64,000 nt of DNA, taken from Thermotoga sp. Mc24. Lineage in GTDB: Bacteria; Thermotogota; Thermotogae; Thermotogales; Thermotogaceae. The notes below the pieces were generated by a model, which made no database searches, was not told the DNA's origin, and was given only the letters and a program-made list of their open reading frames with translations. The stretch is from NCBI RefSeq assembly GCF_000784835.1, contig NZ_JSFH01000008.1, forward strand, positions 1 to 64,000. The letters run 5' to 3'. The translations under genes were made by a program, and so were the position numbers. The number at the start of each line of letters is the position of its first letter. The first letter of the stretch is position 1. This document shows positions 7,688-16,020 of the stretch, in pieces.

Positions 7688-9000
7688 AGATAGAATTCGA
7701 CGTTGTCGTCGTTGGTGCTGGCCCTTCTGGTCTGTCCTGCGCATACGTTCTTGCCAAGAATGGTCTCAAAGTTGCGGTCGTGGAGAAAGGAGAATATCCG
7801 GGTTCCAAAAACGTGATGGGAGGGGTTCTCTACGTACATCCTCTGAAAGAGATCATGCCAGATTTTCTGGAAAAAGCGGCAAATTCGAAAGCTCTTGAAA
7901 GAAACGTTATAGAGCAGAACCTTTGGCTCCTCGGAAATGAAGGTGTCATCAAGATCGGTCACAGAAACGTGGAATGGAAAGAAAATCCGAATGCATTCAC
8001 TGTTTTGAGGGCAAACTTTGACAGATGGTTTGCCCAGGAGGTGGAAAAAGCAGGTGCCCTGATCATACCAAAAACCAAGGTGGAAGACTTCCTGAGGAAC
8101 GAAAAAGGAGAAATAGCAGGCGTGGTGACCTCGAGACCAAAGGGAGAAATACACAGCAAGGCGGTTGTGATCGCGGAGGGTGTGAATCCCATCCTCACGA
8201 TGAAAGCTGGGCTCAGGAAGGAAGATCTGAAACCACACATGGTGGCCGTTGCTGTGAAAGAGGTGATCAGTGTTCCTGAAGATGTGGTGAACAGGGTCTT
8301 CGGTGTGGAGGGAAACGATGGAGCAACGATAGAACTTCTTGGAAGCTGGTCTGAAGGTATGTTCGGAATGGGATTTCTTTACGCCAACAGATCTTCCGTA
8401 TCTCTGGGTTGTGGGGTTCTCCTTGAAGATCTCAGAAAAAAGAAGATCAAGCCGTATCAACTTCTTGAGAATTTGAAAAATCACCCTGTCATTTCCGATA
8501 TGCTGGGAGAATACAGAAACAACACGATGGAGTATCTGGCACATTTGATACCTGAAGGTGGATACTACGCGATGCCGAAGGTCTATGGAGACAGGGTTCT
8601 GGTCTGTGGAGATGCGGCAATGCTTGTGAACTCTATACATAGAGAAGGATCGAATCACGCGATCACATCGGGAAGACTCGCTGCTGAAACACTTCTCGAA
8701 GCTTTTGAAAAGGGAGATTTTTCTGAAAAAATTCTGAAAAATTACTACCTCAGATTGAAAGAATCCTTCATATTGAAAGACCTGGAAAAGTACAAAGATC
8801 TCATGCCCACTATGGAAAAGAACCACCAGTTCGTGGAAATCTATCCGGATCTTGCAAACGATGCTTTGAAGAGATTTCTGCAGGTTGACGGAACTCCAAA
8901 GTGGGACGTTCAAAAACAGATCGCGGACATGGTACTTTCCAGGAGAAGTTTGATTGGAATCTCCCTTGATCTGCTCAGATTCTGGAGAGCTGTGAGGTGA
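7684..9000 (+). CDS. etfC: Etf-quinone oxidoreductase-like flavoprotein (EtfC/FixC)
   Basis: 438 residues. The N-terminal dinucleotide fold VVVVGAGPSGLSCAYVL (near 8-24) binds FAD, and the second FAD motif VLVCGDAAMLVN with the following GSNHAITSGRLAAE is near 300-340. The family is related to ETF-ubiquinone oxidoreductase but lacks its own Fe-S domain, which is supplied by the separate EtfX. It is expected to sit at the inner membrane surface and reduce menaquinone. It overlaps etfA by 4 bp and is followed 6 bp later by etfX. Confidence 0.94.
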   Translation: MKIEFDVVVVGAGPSGLSCAYVLAKNGLKVAVVEKGEYPGSKNVMGGVLYVHPLKEIMPDFLEKAANSKALERNVIEQNLWLLGNEGVIKIGHRNVEWKENPNAFTVLRANFDRWFAQEVEKAGALIIPKTKVEDFLRNEKGEIAGVVTSRPKGEIHSKAVVIAEGVNPILTMKAGLRKEDLKPHMVAVAVKEVISVPEDVVNRVFGVEGNDGATIELLGSWSEGMFGMGFLYANRSSVSLGCGVLLEDLRKKKIKPYQLLENLKNHPVISDMLGEYRNNTMEYLAHLIPEGGYYAMPKVYGDRVLVCGDAAMLVNSIHREGSNHAITSGRLAAETLLEAFEKGDFSEKILKNYYLRLKESFILKDLEKYKDLMPTMEKNHQFVEIYPDLANDALKRFLQVDGTPKWDVQKQIADMVLSRRSLIGISLDLLRFWRAVR

Positions 9001-9006
9001 TGTACT

Positions 9007-9285
9007 GTGAGGATCGAAGATAAACTCTATTTGAACAGATACAGAACGGACGAAGAAAATCCACATCTGAAGATAAAGGATGAAAGCATCTGTGCGGAAA
9101 AATGTCCCGATCGACCATGTGTAAGCTGTTGTCCTGCGGATGTGTACGAATGGACGGAGAGTGGAATGGAAGTGAAATTCGAAGGGTGCCTCGAGTGTGG
9201 TACCTGTAGGATTGTCTGCCCCTTTGGAAACATAGAATGGAAGTATCCAAGGGGAAATTACGGTGTGCTCTACAAATTCGGGTGA
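9007..9285 (+). CDS. etfX: ferredoxin-like subunit EtfX/FixX
   Basis: 92 residues with two cysteine groups, CAEKCPDRPCVSCCP and CLECGTCRIVCP. Together these can bind two [4Fe-4S] clusters. It is the electron outlet or bridge of the EtfABCX complex. GTG at 9007 follows GAGGTGA at 6 nt spacing. The gene ends the core etf cluster; the next reading frame begins 9 bp downstream. Confidence 0.93.
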   Translation: MRIEDKLYLNRYRTDEENPHLKIKDESICAEKCPDRPCVSCCPADVYEWTESGMEVKFEGCLECGTCRIVCPFGNIEWKYPRGNYGVLYKFG

Positions 9286-9294
9286 GGTGATTTT

Positions 9295-9636
9295 ATGTAT
9301 GTGAAGATCGACAGAAAGAAGCTTCCCTGTGTGGAAACTGAAGGAACGGTTCTGTGTACCACCTGTGGAAACAGTTATCAGATAGAACCCCGGCAAAAAT
9401 TGCACTCCATCATAGTTACAACGTGTCCGCACTGTGGCCATCAGAACATAAACGTTGTGACAAACAGCGTAAAGTTCATAGAAGAGGTCTTATCCAAGAT
9501 AGACAGGCTGAGGAAGGATCTGATGGAGCTGAAGAAGTCCCTTGAAATTGAGATGCAGCAGAACGGCTTTGTCGACAACTATCCGGAGGTGTTCAAAGCA
9601 GATGATGAAAAACAGGCTGAACCAAAACTCCTGTGA
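9295..9636 (+). CDS. small zinc-ribbon protein with coiled-coil tail, unknown function
   Basis: 113 residues. CTTCGNSY and CPHCGHQN give a CxxC-CxxC zinc ribbon (residues about 21-49). Residues about 58-85 form a charged helix (EEVLSKIDRLRKDLMELKKS) likely to be a coiled coil. I do not recognise the family. It lies between etfX and the polyprenyl synthase, overlapping the latter by 35 bp, so it is cotranscribed with the redox cluster. A zinc-ribbon adaptor or an assembly factor are both possible. Confidence 0.75.
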   Translation: MYVKIDRKKLPCVETEGTVLCTTCGNSYQIEPRQKLHSIIVTTCPHCGHQNINVVTNSVKFIEEVLSKIDRLRKDLMELKKSLEIEMQQNGFVDNYPEVFKADDEKQAEPKLL

Positions 9637-10501
9637 ACTGGAAAAAGTCAAAGAACGCATCGAACAGATTCTTTCCCGATTCTTCCCCGAACAGATAATG
9701 AAGGATCTTCCGCTCTACGGAAAGATGTTGAGGGTGAGACTTTCGATACTTTCTTTCAAAAATAGAGGAGTAGAGATCAGTGAAGATGCGATATCTTCTC
9801 TTGCGGCGCTCGAACTCGTTCACCTTGCCTCACTTCTCCACGACGATGTGATCGATGGTGCTCGTTTTAGAAGAGGAAAAGAGACGATAAATTTCATGTA
9901 CGGTGACAAAGCGGCGGTAGCAGCGGGGGATCTTGTACTTGTCAGTGCGTTCTATACGGTTGAAGAGATAGGAAATGACAGACTGAGAAGGACTTTTTTG
10001 AATGTGATCAGGAGAATGTCGGAAGCGGAGCTGATCGAACAGCTGAGTCGATACAAACCGATTACAAAAGAAGAATATCTTCTCATAGTTGAGGGAAAGA
10101 GCGGTGCGCTTTTCGGCCTGGCGCTGCAGCTTCCCGCATTATTCGAAGGGGAACTCGGAGAAGATCTTTACAATCTGGGGGTCACCATTGGAACCATTTA
10201 TCAGATGTTCGATGACATCATGGATTTTGCCGGGATAGAAAAGATTGGAAAAGACGGGCTTCTTGATCTCAAAAACGGTGTCGCTTCTTTTCCGCTGGTG
10301 ACGACGATGGAAAAGTTTCCAGAAACCAGACAGATGTTTGAAAATCGTGATTGGAATGGATTGATGTCGTTCGTGAGGGAAAAGGAAATTCTGAAAGAAT
10401 GCGAAGAAACTTTGAAGACTCTTGTGAAGAGAGTGATGGAGGAAAATCCTTGGTTGAAAGATTTTGTGGAGGGAATTTTCAGGGTCAAAATCTTTTCATG
10501 A
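9602..10501 (+). CDS. octaprenyl-diphosphate synthase (trans-polyprenyl synthase)
   Basis: 299 residues of all-helical isoprenyl synthase fold. The two aspartate-rich motifs are LHDDVID and MFDDIMD, which bind Mg and the allylic diphosphate. It condenses farnesyl-PP with isopentenyl-PP to a C40-type chain used as a quinone tail. The start is set at the first ATG of a pair (9602), with GGAGGT 11 nt upstream. Longer in-frame versions would overlap the zinc-ribbon gene further and lack similarity. The resulting length agrees with the characterised T. maritima TM1535 enzyme. With the UbiA-type transferase in the same cluster, it supports local menaquinone synthesis. Confidence 0.92.
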   Translation: MMKNRLNQNSCELEKVKERIEQILSRFFPEQIMKDLPLYGKMLRVRLSILSFKNRGVEISEDAISSLAALELVHLASLLHDDVIDGARFRRGKETINFMYGDKAAVAAGDLVLVSAFYTVEEIGNDRLRRTFLNVIRRMSEAELIEQLSRYKPITKEEYLLIVEGKSGALFGLALQLPALFEGELGEDLYNLGVTIGTIYQMFDDIMDFAGIEKIGKDGLLDLKNGVASFPLVTTMEKFPETRQMFENRDWNGLMSFVREKEILKECEETLKTLVKRVMEENPWLKDFVEGIFRVKIFS

Positions 10502-10513
10502 GGAGGGGTGCGT

Positions 10514-11098
10514 ATGTTTGTTGATTACCTGACCGTGTTCATGGCAGACGTGGTTGCTGGGCTTGGTGTTCTCATCGCTTTTGTTCTCAAAGGTTTGAAC
10601 GATTCCGAGAAAGCGAAGTCTTTTGCTCCAGCTTTTGCGGCGGTTGGGCTTCTGGCGATCGCTACAGGACTCCACATGGTTCTGACCTGGCCACTTCCCG
10701 GAAGTCACAACATAGCGTTTGGAGAACCTTTCCTTCTCTATGGTTTTGTGTTCCTCGCCGCAGCGATAACCGTTGCGAAGGGATGGGACCTCATGCCCAC
10801 GACGATCTTTGCTCTGTTTGCGGGGATATACGCGATCATAGTGGGAGGATCCATCATAGGTTACGGTATGACGAGACATCCGTTCACTTCTGGTCTTGGA
10901 TTCATCGCAGCTGGTCTTGTGGGTGTTCTGAGTCCTGTAGTTTGGAAACTCAGAGAAAACAAGGTCATAAGGTTTCTCGGTGTGGTGCTTCTTGCTTTGA
11001 CACTTCTTCTGTGGTTTATCACCATGTACGGCTCCGTCACAGGACATATAAACCCGCAGGGCAGTTTCGGAAAGTGGACTCCAATTCCGATGAGATAA
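10514..11098 (+). CDS. DUF981-type membrane protein
   Basis: 194 residues with about six hydrophobic helices and short loops. AGGAGGGG at 10501-10508 positions the ATG at 10514 as the start. It resembles the DUF981 family of membrane proteins without known function. It is the last gene before a strong terminator and follows polyprenyl synthase by 12 bp, so it is the tail of the etf/quinone operon. A part in membrane electron transfer is a guess from context only. Confidence 0.7.
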   Translation: MFVDYLTVFMADVVAGLGVLIAFVLKGLNDSEKAKSFAPAFAAVGLLAIATGLHMVLTWPLPGSHNIAFGEPFLLYGFVFLAAAITVAKGWDLMPTTIFALFAGIYAIIVGGSIIGYGMTRHPFTSGLGFIAAGLVGVLSPVVWKLRENKVIRFLGVVLLALTLLLWFITMYGSVTGHINPQGSFGKWTPIPMR

Positions 11099-11128
11099 AA
11101 AGAAGGGGCCGAAGCCCCTTCTTTCTGT
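11099..11128 (+). terminator. strong intrinsic terminator ending the etf/quinone operon
   Basis: A perfect 11-bp stem (AAAGAAGGGGC with GCCCCTTCTTT) around a CGAA tetraloop, followed by CTGTGTT. It begins at the base after the stop codon of the DUF981 gene. Confidence 0.88.
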
Positions 11129-11155
11129 GTTAGAATACCCACAGAGGTGGTTCTC

Positions 11156-12481
11156 ATGAAAATACTCCTCGTAAATCCCTACAGCGGCGGGTACTACTAC
11201 AGACTCGGTGCCGTCTATCCTCCCCTCGGTCTCATGTACATCAGTTCCTTCCTCAAGAGAAAAGGACACAGTGTGACTCTGATAGACATGAACGTGGAGA
11301 AGTTCGATCTGGAAAGGTTCAATTTCAGAGATTACGATGTGGTGGGTATATCAACCGATACTGTGCGATTCCCTGTTGTGGAAAGAATCGCAGAGAAAGC
11401 TAAAGCACAGAACGTAACAGTGGTGATGGGAGGTCCACACGCGACGGCCTACTACAATGAGATCCTTCGGAGAGGGCTCTGCGATTACGTCGTGCTCGGA
11501 GAGGGAGAAAAGGCCTTTTCAGATCTTGTAGAAAGCATATCAAGCAATGAAAAATATCCTCTCATACCCGGTGTTGCCTACATGAAGGATGGAGAAGTGG
11601 TAGCTTTGCCTTCTCGATTTTTGGAGAACCTGGACGATCTGCCGTTCCCCGACAGGGAGAAAGTCCATCTTTACAGGACGAAATTCGCGGGTGAGAGAGC
11701 GACGAGTCTGATCACTTCAAGGGGCTGTCCCTTCAACTGCGAGTTCTGCAGTGCTTCTCAGTTCATGGGAAGGAGAATCAGGTGGAGGAGCATTGAAAAC
11801 GTGATGGATGAACTGAAGATCTTGAAAAAGAAGGGATACGGATCTGTAGTCTTCTTCGATGACAACTTCACGATAAATCCAAAAAGAGTCGTGAATCTGT
11901 GCGAAGAAATGTTGAGTGAAGATCTTCGTTTCAAGTGGTGGGCGTTCTCAAGGGCGGACGAACTTTTGGGACGAGAAGATATGGTGGAAGCGATGTCGAA
12001 GGCCGGTTGTAGAATGCTTTTCATAGGTTTTGAGAGTGCGAGCGATGAAGTGCTCGAGGAATACGGAAAGAATTTGAAATCGGATATAGCTTTCGACGTG
12101 ATGAAACTTTTGAAGAAGTACAAGATAGACGTGTTTGCAAGCTTTGTGATAGGAGCTCTAAAAGACACGAGGAAAACCATAGAGAAGACTGTGAAATTCG
12201 CCAAAAAACTGAAAGCTTCCATCGTTCAGTTTTCTATTCTCACACCGTATCCCGGCACCGTTCTTTTCGAAAAACTGAAGCATCTGATCGTTGAGAAAGA
12301 CTGGAGAAAATTCGACGGGACACACCTGGTCTTCAAGCATCCAAACTTCTCACCAAGGGAGCTGAGAAGACTCTTCATGAAGGCCTACTATGCCGTTTAC
12401 ACGTCACCGAAACTGATGTTCAAGCGCGGCATACCGTTCCTTGTGCGTCTACTCTCACATAGAGAAGCCTACTCTCTCTGA
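11156..12481 (+). CDS. B12-binding-domain radical SAM protein
   Basis: 441 residues. Residues about 1-140 are a Rossmann-like cobalamin-binding domain of the type in methylases and BchE-like enzymes (VNPYSGGYYYRLGAVYPPLGL, then MGGPHAT, then VLGEGE). The radical SAM core follows, with the cluster motif CPFNCEFC near 184-191. It may methylate an unactivated carbon or rearrange a ring; the substrate is unknown. The ATG at 11156 follows GAGGTGG; the in-frame GTG at 11147 lies inside that site. The gene stands alone after the terminator and ends 13 bp inside the convergent flgJ-like gene. Confidence 0.88.
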   Translation: MKILLVNPYSGGYYYRLGAVYPPLGLMYISSFLKRKGHSVTLIDMNVEKFDLERFNFRDYDVVGISTDTVRFPVVERIAEKAKAQNVTVVMGGPHATAYYNEILRRGLCDYVVLGEGEKAFSDLVESISSNEKYPLIPGVAYMKDGEVVALPSRFLENLDDLPFPDREKVHLYRTKFAGERATSLITSRGCPFNCEFCSASQFMGRRIRWRSIENVMDELKILKKKGYGSVVFFDDNFTINPKRVVNLCEEMLSEDLRFKWWAFSRADELLGREDMVEAMSKAGCRMLFIGFESASDEVLEEYGKNLKSDIAFDVMKLLKKYKIDVFASFVIGALKDTRKTIEKTVKFAKKLKASIVQFSILTPYPGTVLFEKLKHLIVEKDWRKFDGTHLVFKHPNFSPRELRRLFMKAYYAVYTSPKLMFKRGIPFLVRLLSHREAYSL

Positions 12482-12738
12482 GGAAGGCTGGAGATTTTCT
12501 TTCCACCAAGACTCTTCATGACCATGTCGGCCAGAGGGCTCTGCTCTGCGGCGTGTTTCGAGTACTCCTGGAGGAGCATTTCTTTGAACCACTTCTCAGC
12601 GGTCGTTTCGGGTACGAGATCGTACTTTGGGATCGACTCGTACATTTCTTTGAAGATCCTGTAGAAGAGATCGCTCACGAATTCGACACTCGCATCCCGC
12701 AGATTATTTATATTCGAAGAAACTCCGTAGATGAACAC
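12469..12738 (-). CDS. FlgJ-like rod-binding protein, short form without muramidase
   Basis: About 89 residues, resembling only the N-terminal rod-binding domain of FlgJ (AEKWFKEMLLQEYSK, then SPLADMVMKSLGG). The peptidoglycan hydrolase half found in proteobacteria is absent, as in many other phyla. It would help assemble the flagellar rod. The start is placed at the GTG at 12738, which has GAGGTG at 6 nt spacing; the GTG at 12747 overlaps that site. It is the last gene of the flagellar operon and overlaps the convergent radical SAM gene by 13 bp. Confidence 0.75.
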   Translation of the reverse strand: MFIYGVSSNINNLRDASVEFVSDLFYRIFKEMYESIPKYDLVPETTAEKWFKEMLLQEYSKHAAEQSPLADMVMKSLGGKKISSLPQRE

Positions 12739-12748
12739 GCTTTTCACC

Positions 12749-13744
12749 TCACATGATTATGAGCTCTCCTGTGATGTATCCTGATTTGTAGATCACCTGC
12801 AGAATGGCTATGATGTCCTGAGGAGTGGCACCCGCTGCTTTGAGGGCGCTGACGAGATTGGAGATTGTGGCATCCTTGTCTCCTATTTTTCCCCCCGTCA
12901 CACTTATCGTGAAGTTTCCGTAAGAGATCACAAAGTCAGAGAGTTTCACATCTCCTCCGAACAGGACAGTGCCTGTTCTTTCGTTCACCACAATTCTTGC
13001 CGGAACGTCTGGCTGAACTTCTATCTCTTCAACGAGCGAGAGAAACGTGATGAGATCATCTTGGAACGCGCTGGGAACGGCCAATTTGATGGCAGATGGA
13101 TCGACGGCCTTTGCAAGATCCATCTCGAACTTCTCGTTTATCGCCCTCGCCACCCTGGCTGCCGTGGTGACATCCGGCTGTCTCAGAAGGATCGTCACGC
13201 TGTCTCCATCGAGCATGTTGGATGGAATATCCCTTTCCACAATGGCACCCTCTGGAAGGTAGCCAACCACCCTGTACCTCTTTTGAAGATTGGAAGAGAG
13301 CTTCACGTCTTCTCCCCCGATGATCACGGAACCCTGCGCTACGGCGTACACCTTCCCATCGGCACCGTAGAGAGGAGTCTGGAGGAGATATCCACCCGCG
13401 AGCGATTTCGCATCGGCTATGGAAGCGACCACACAGTCTATTCTCATGCCTTCTTTGGCAAAAGGAGGAATGTCTGCAAGGACCATCACAAGCGCCGTGT
13501 TTTTGGATTTCAGGTCGTTTTCCGAGACCTGAACACCGAATTTTTTCATCATTTCGAGAAGAAGAGGAGAGTTCACATTGCCGGAGTCTCCTGTTCCGTT
13601 GAGTCCCACGACGAGACCTATTCCGAAGAGCTGGTTGTCACGGGCACCTCTGAAGAACGCTATGTCTTTTATTCTTGTGGTCACAGAGAACGAGAAGGTG
13701 ATCGTCAAAACGATGACAAGCAGAACAGCCGATCTCTTCTTCAT
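12749..13744 (-). CDS. flgI: flagellar P-ring protein FlgI
   Basis: 331 residues with a Sec signal peptide (MKKRSAVLLVIVLTITFSFS). Family hallmarks include TRIKDIAFFRGARDNQLFGIGLVVGLNGTGDS at the mature N-terminus and ERTGTVLFGGDVKLSD near 250. It forms the periplasmic ring around the flagellar rod. ATG at 13744 is chosen because GAGGTG is 6 nt upstream. The signal peptide and the neighbouring flgA chaperone gene fit export and ring assembly. Confidence 0.95.
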   Translation of the reverse strand: MKKRSAVLLVIVLTITFSFSVTTRIKDIAFFRGARDNQLFGIGLVVGLNGTGDSGNVNSPLLLEMMKKFGVQVSENDLKSKNTALVMVLADIPPFAKEGMRIDCVVASIADAKSLAGGYLLQTPLYGADGKVYAVAQGSVIIGGEDVKLSSNLQKRYRVVGYLPEGAIVERDIPSNMLDGDSVTILLRQPDVTTAARVARAINEKFEMDLAKAVDPSAIKLAVPSAFQDDLITFLSLVEEIEVQPDVPARIVVNERTGTVLFGGDVKLSDFVISYGNFTISVTGGKIGDKDATISNLVSALKAAGATPQDIIAILQVIYKSGYITGELIIM

Positions 13745-13754
13745 GTTCATCACC

Positions 13755-14354
13755 TCATGTGAAGAGTCCTGCTAAGAACGCGAGTATCTTGTCGAAGAAA
13801 CTCTCTTTTCCAGGTTCCTCGCTGAAAACGAGTTTCCCGTTCACCCATATCTCGGAATCCGCGAGTTTGGTAGAATCCACTTCGTTTCCTATTTCTATGT
13901 CATCTGGCCTCACTTTTCCCTTCACGATGATTTCCTGATAGTCCTTGTCCACTTTTATCGTCTTTCTTCCTTCCACCACAAGGTTGCCGTAGGGATCGAT
14001 GTCAACAACCACCACCGAGATCTTCGCCACAACTGAAGACTGCACCTTTCCACCGCGCTGTCTCTCAGGAGAGTTGTTGTTTATAGGAATGAAGTTGTTG
14101 AGGTTGACACCTGCGGCTGCGTTCACAACGTTCCCCAAGATGTTCAAGAGAGTTTTCTGGATCTCAAGACTTTCCCTCTCTGAAGACACGTTGTTGTTTT
14201 CTCGGATCACTATGGTGAGGATATCTCCAACCTTCGAGGCTTTCTGTATGGAAAGGAGGTTTTTGTACTCGGATTCGCCCGCGGAGTTCCATATTGAGAA
14301 CGAGAAGATGCTTGTTGCGAAAACGATCAATAGCACTATCGATATCTTTTTCAC
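13755..14354 (-). CDS. flgH: flagellar L-ring protein FlgH, without a lipobox
   Basis: 199 residues. FlgH motifs include KVGDILTIVIRENN, VDIDPYGNLVVEGRKTIKVD and VRPDDI. The N-terminus MKKISIVLLIVFATSIFSFSIWNSAG is a signal peptide but has no cysteine, so the usual lipid anchor of proteobacterial FlgH is missing. The ring is therefore probably held in the toga outer layer by protein contacts. It overlaps flgA by 4 bp and precedes flgI by 10 bp. Confidence 0.93.
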   Translation of the reverse strand: MKKISIVLLIVFATSIFSFSIWNSAGESEYKNLLSIQKASKVGDILTIVIRENNNVSSERESLEIQKTLLNILGNVVNAAAGVNLNNFIPINNNSPERQRGGKVQSSVVAKISVVVVDIDPYGNLVVEGRKTIKVDKDYQEIIVKGKVRPDDIEIGNEVDSTKLADSEIWVNGKLVFSEEPGKESFFDKILAFLAGLFT

Positions 14355-15211
14355 TCTACCACCTCCAGGATTCTCAGCACGGGTCCTCTTTCTACTCTTC
14401 CAAAGACGTATTTTTTGCTCTCCACGTTCATTGCCCTCACCGTTTCACCGAGATAGCCGTTTTCCAGAACCTCAACGAACGTTGTCACTTTTATGCTACC
14501 CATGTCCACGTAAGCTGGAACCACCTGGCCTTTCACCACGTCGGGAGGATCTTTCAACATGTCTGCGGTCAAAACAGTTCCCTCTTTCAGGTATCTTCTG
14601 GATATCTTTCCGACCACCTCTGAAACGTCGAAGAACGGCTCTCCGTAGATCTCGAACACGTTTCGCTTTTCCAGTTTCACGTCTTCTTCCTTTATCACAT
14701 CACCCACATTTATATTTCTCTTCAGAACCACCACATTCCTTTCTTTGCGTAGCAACATGTTGAGGGTCACGTACGTGTCTGGGAATCTCAGAAAGACGCT
14801 GAAGAAATTTTTCGAGATTTTCGTTGCTCTGATGGTTTGAGGTTCGAATTTCTCCGGTAGGGTTCCAAAGGTCTTCACCACGAAGGCTTCGAAGTCCTCC
14901 ATTCCCGCTTTCTTTCCTATCTCTTCGAAAACAGCGTTTTTGAGACTGCTGGGTCCTTCCACAGTTATTCTCACACTTTCCGGGCCTGTGAAATCGTACT
15001 CCGGAAATTTTGTTCTGAGGAACTCTCTGGTCACGAGATATTCGAGTCCGGGTAGAAGGATCATCAGACTCTTTTCGGATTCTACCTTTTCGATTGTGAT
15101 GTCATCTAAGAAAAGAACTCCTGGCGAAGCCAGGAGTGTTTCCTTCAACGTCAGAGTTTCAGAGAAGAGGAAGGAGGAGATGAGCGCTATCAAAACCGGG
15201 AGAATCCTCAT
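14351..15211 (-). CDS. flgA: FlgA, P-ring assembly chaperone
   Basis: 286 residues with a signal peptide (MRILPVLIALISSFLFSETL) and a C-terminal SAF-type domain (NVGDVIKEEDVKLEKRN, then GTVLTADMLKDPPDVVKGQ). In other bacteria FlgA binds FlgI in the periplasm and promotes P-ring assembly. It overlaps flgH by 4 bp and lies 6 bp after flgG, giving the order flgG-flgA-flgH-flgI in one transcript. Confidence 0.9.
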   Translation of the reverse strand: MRILPVLIALISSFLFSETLTLKETLLASPGVLFLDDITIEKVESEKSLMILLPGLEYLVTREFLRTKFPEYDFTGPESVRITVEGPSSLKNAVFEEIGKKAGMEDFEAFVVKTFGTLPEKFEPQTIRATKISKNFFSVFLRFPDTYVTLNMLLRKERNVVVLKRNINVGDVIKEEDVKLEKRNVFEIYGEPFFDVSEVVGKISRRYLKEGTVLTADMLKDPPDVVKGQVVPAYVDMGSIKVTTFVEVLENGYLGETVRAMNVESKKYVFGRVERGPVLRILEVVE

Positions 15212-15217
15212 AACTCA

Positions 15218-16003
15218 TCATCTCTTCACGTTCGTAGCCGTTCTGAGCATTTCATCTGCTGTCTGAATGACTCGAGAATTGAATTCGTAAGCCCTCTGTG
15301 CCGTGATCATATCCACCATTTCTCGCACCACATCGACGTTGGACTTCTCCAGAAAACCCTGCTTTACAGCACCGAAACCGTCCTGCCCCGGAACACCCTC
15401 GATCGGATCTCCAGAAGCCGGAGTTGCGATGTAAAGGTTGTCTCCTATGGATTTCAGACCAGACGGGTTCACGAATCTCACAAGGGTGATCGTTCCAAGT
15501 TCCTGTATCGTTCCATCCTGGAGTTCGGCAGAGACGATTCCATCGGGAGAAACGTTTATCGAGACGGCGTTCTCAGGTATGGTGATCTCCGGTACCAGAA
15601 GAAGTCCGTTGGAAGTGACCATTCTTCCTTCGCTGTCAATCTTGAAGCTTCCGTCTCTTGTGTAGGCGATTCTACCATCCTGAAGCTGGATCTGGAAGAA
15701 TCCGTCTCCAGCTATCGCAAGATCGAGCGCGTTTCCCGTTTGCTCGAAATTACCCAATGTGAAAATACGCGTTGTCGCTGCCGTTCTCACACCGTGGCCC
15801 ACGTAGAGTCCTGTTGGAAGTGATGACGTCGCGGCGGTTGGAGTTCCGGCGTTCTTCACATACTGATAGAGAAGGTCCTGGAACTCTGCCCTCACTTTTT
15901 TGTAGCCTGTTGTGTCCACGTTGGCGAGATTGTTCGCTATGGTATCGAGTTTGAACTGCTGTGCTGACATTCCCGTTGCCGCGGAGTAAAGCGATATCAT
16001 CAT
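15218..16003 (-). CDS. flgG: distal rod protein FlgG
   Basis: 261 residues. The N-terminal signature LYSAATGMSAQQFKLDTIAN followed by NLANVDTTGYKK, and the C-terminal EKSNVDVVREMVDMI with RAYEFNSRVIQTADEML, are diagnostic of FlgG. It polymerises into the distal rod of the basal body and is exported by the flagellar type III system, so there is no signal peptide. ATG at 16003 follows GGAGGTG. Confidence 0.95.
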   Translation of the reverse strand: MMISLYSAATGMSAQQFKLDTIANNLANVDTTGYKKVRAEFQDLLYQYVKNAGTPTAATSSLPTGLYVGHGVRTAATTRIFTLGNFEQTGNALDLAIAGDGFFQIQLQDGRIAYTRDGSFKIDSEGRMVTSNGLLLVPEITIPENAVSINVSPDGIVSAELQDGTIQELGTITLVRFVNPSGLKSIGDNLYIATPASGDPIEGVPGQDGFGAVKQGFLEKSNVDVVREMVDMITAQRAYEFNSRVIQTADEMLRTATNVKR

Positions 16004-16020
16004 CTTTCAACACCTCCGGT

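Noticed and set aside
7444-9441. A 665-codon open frame antisense to etfA, etfC and etfX
   Set aside because: Length comes from the codon bias of the opposite strand; rich in His/Phe/Ser, no domain, and the plus-strand proteins are certain.
13061-13762. A 233-codon plus-strand frame over flgI
   Set aside because: Antisense shadow of flgI; no ribosome binding site.
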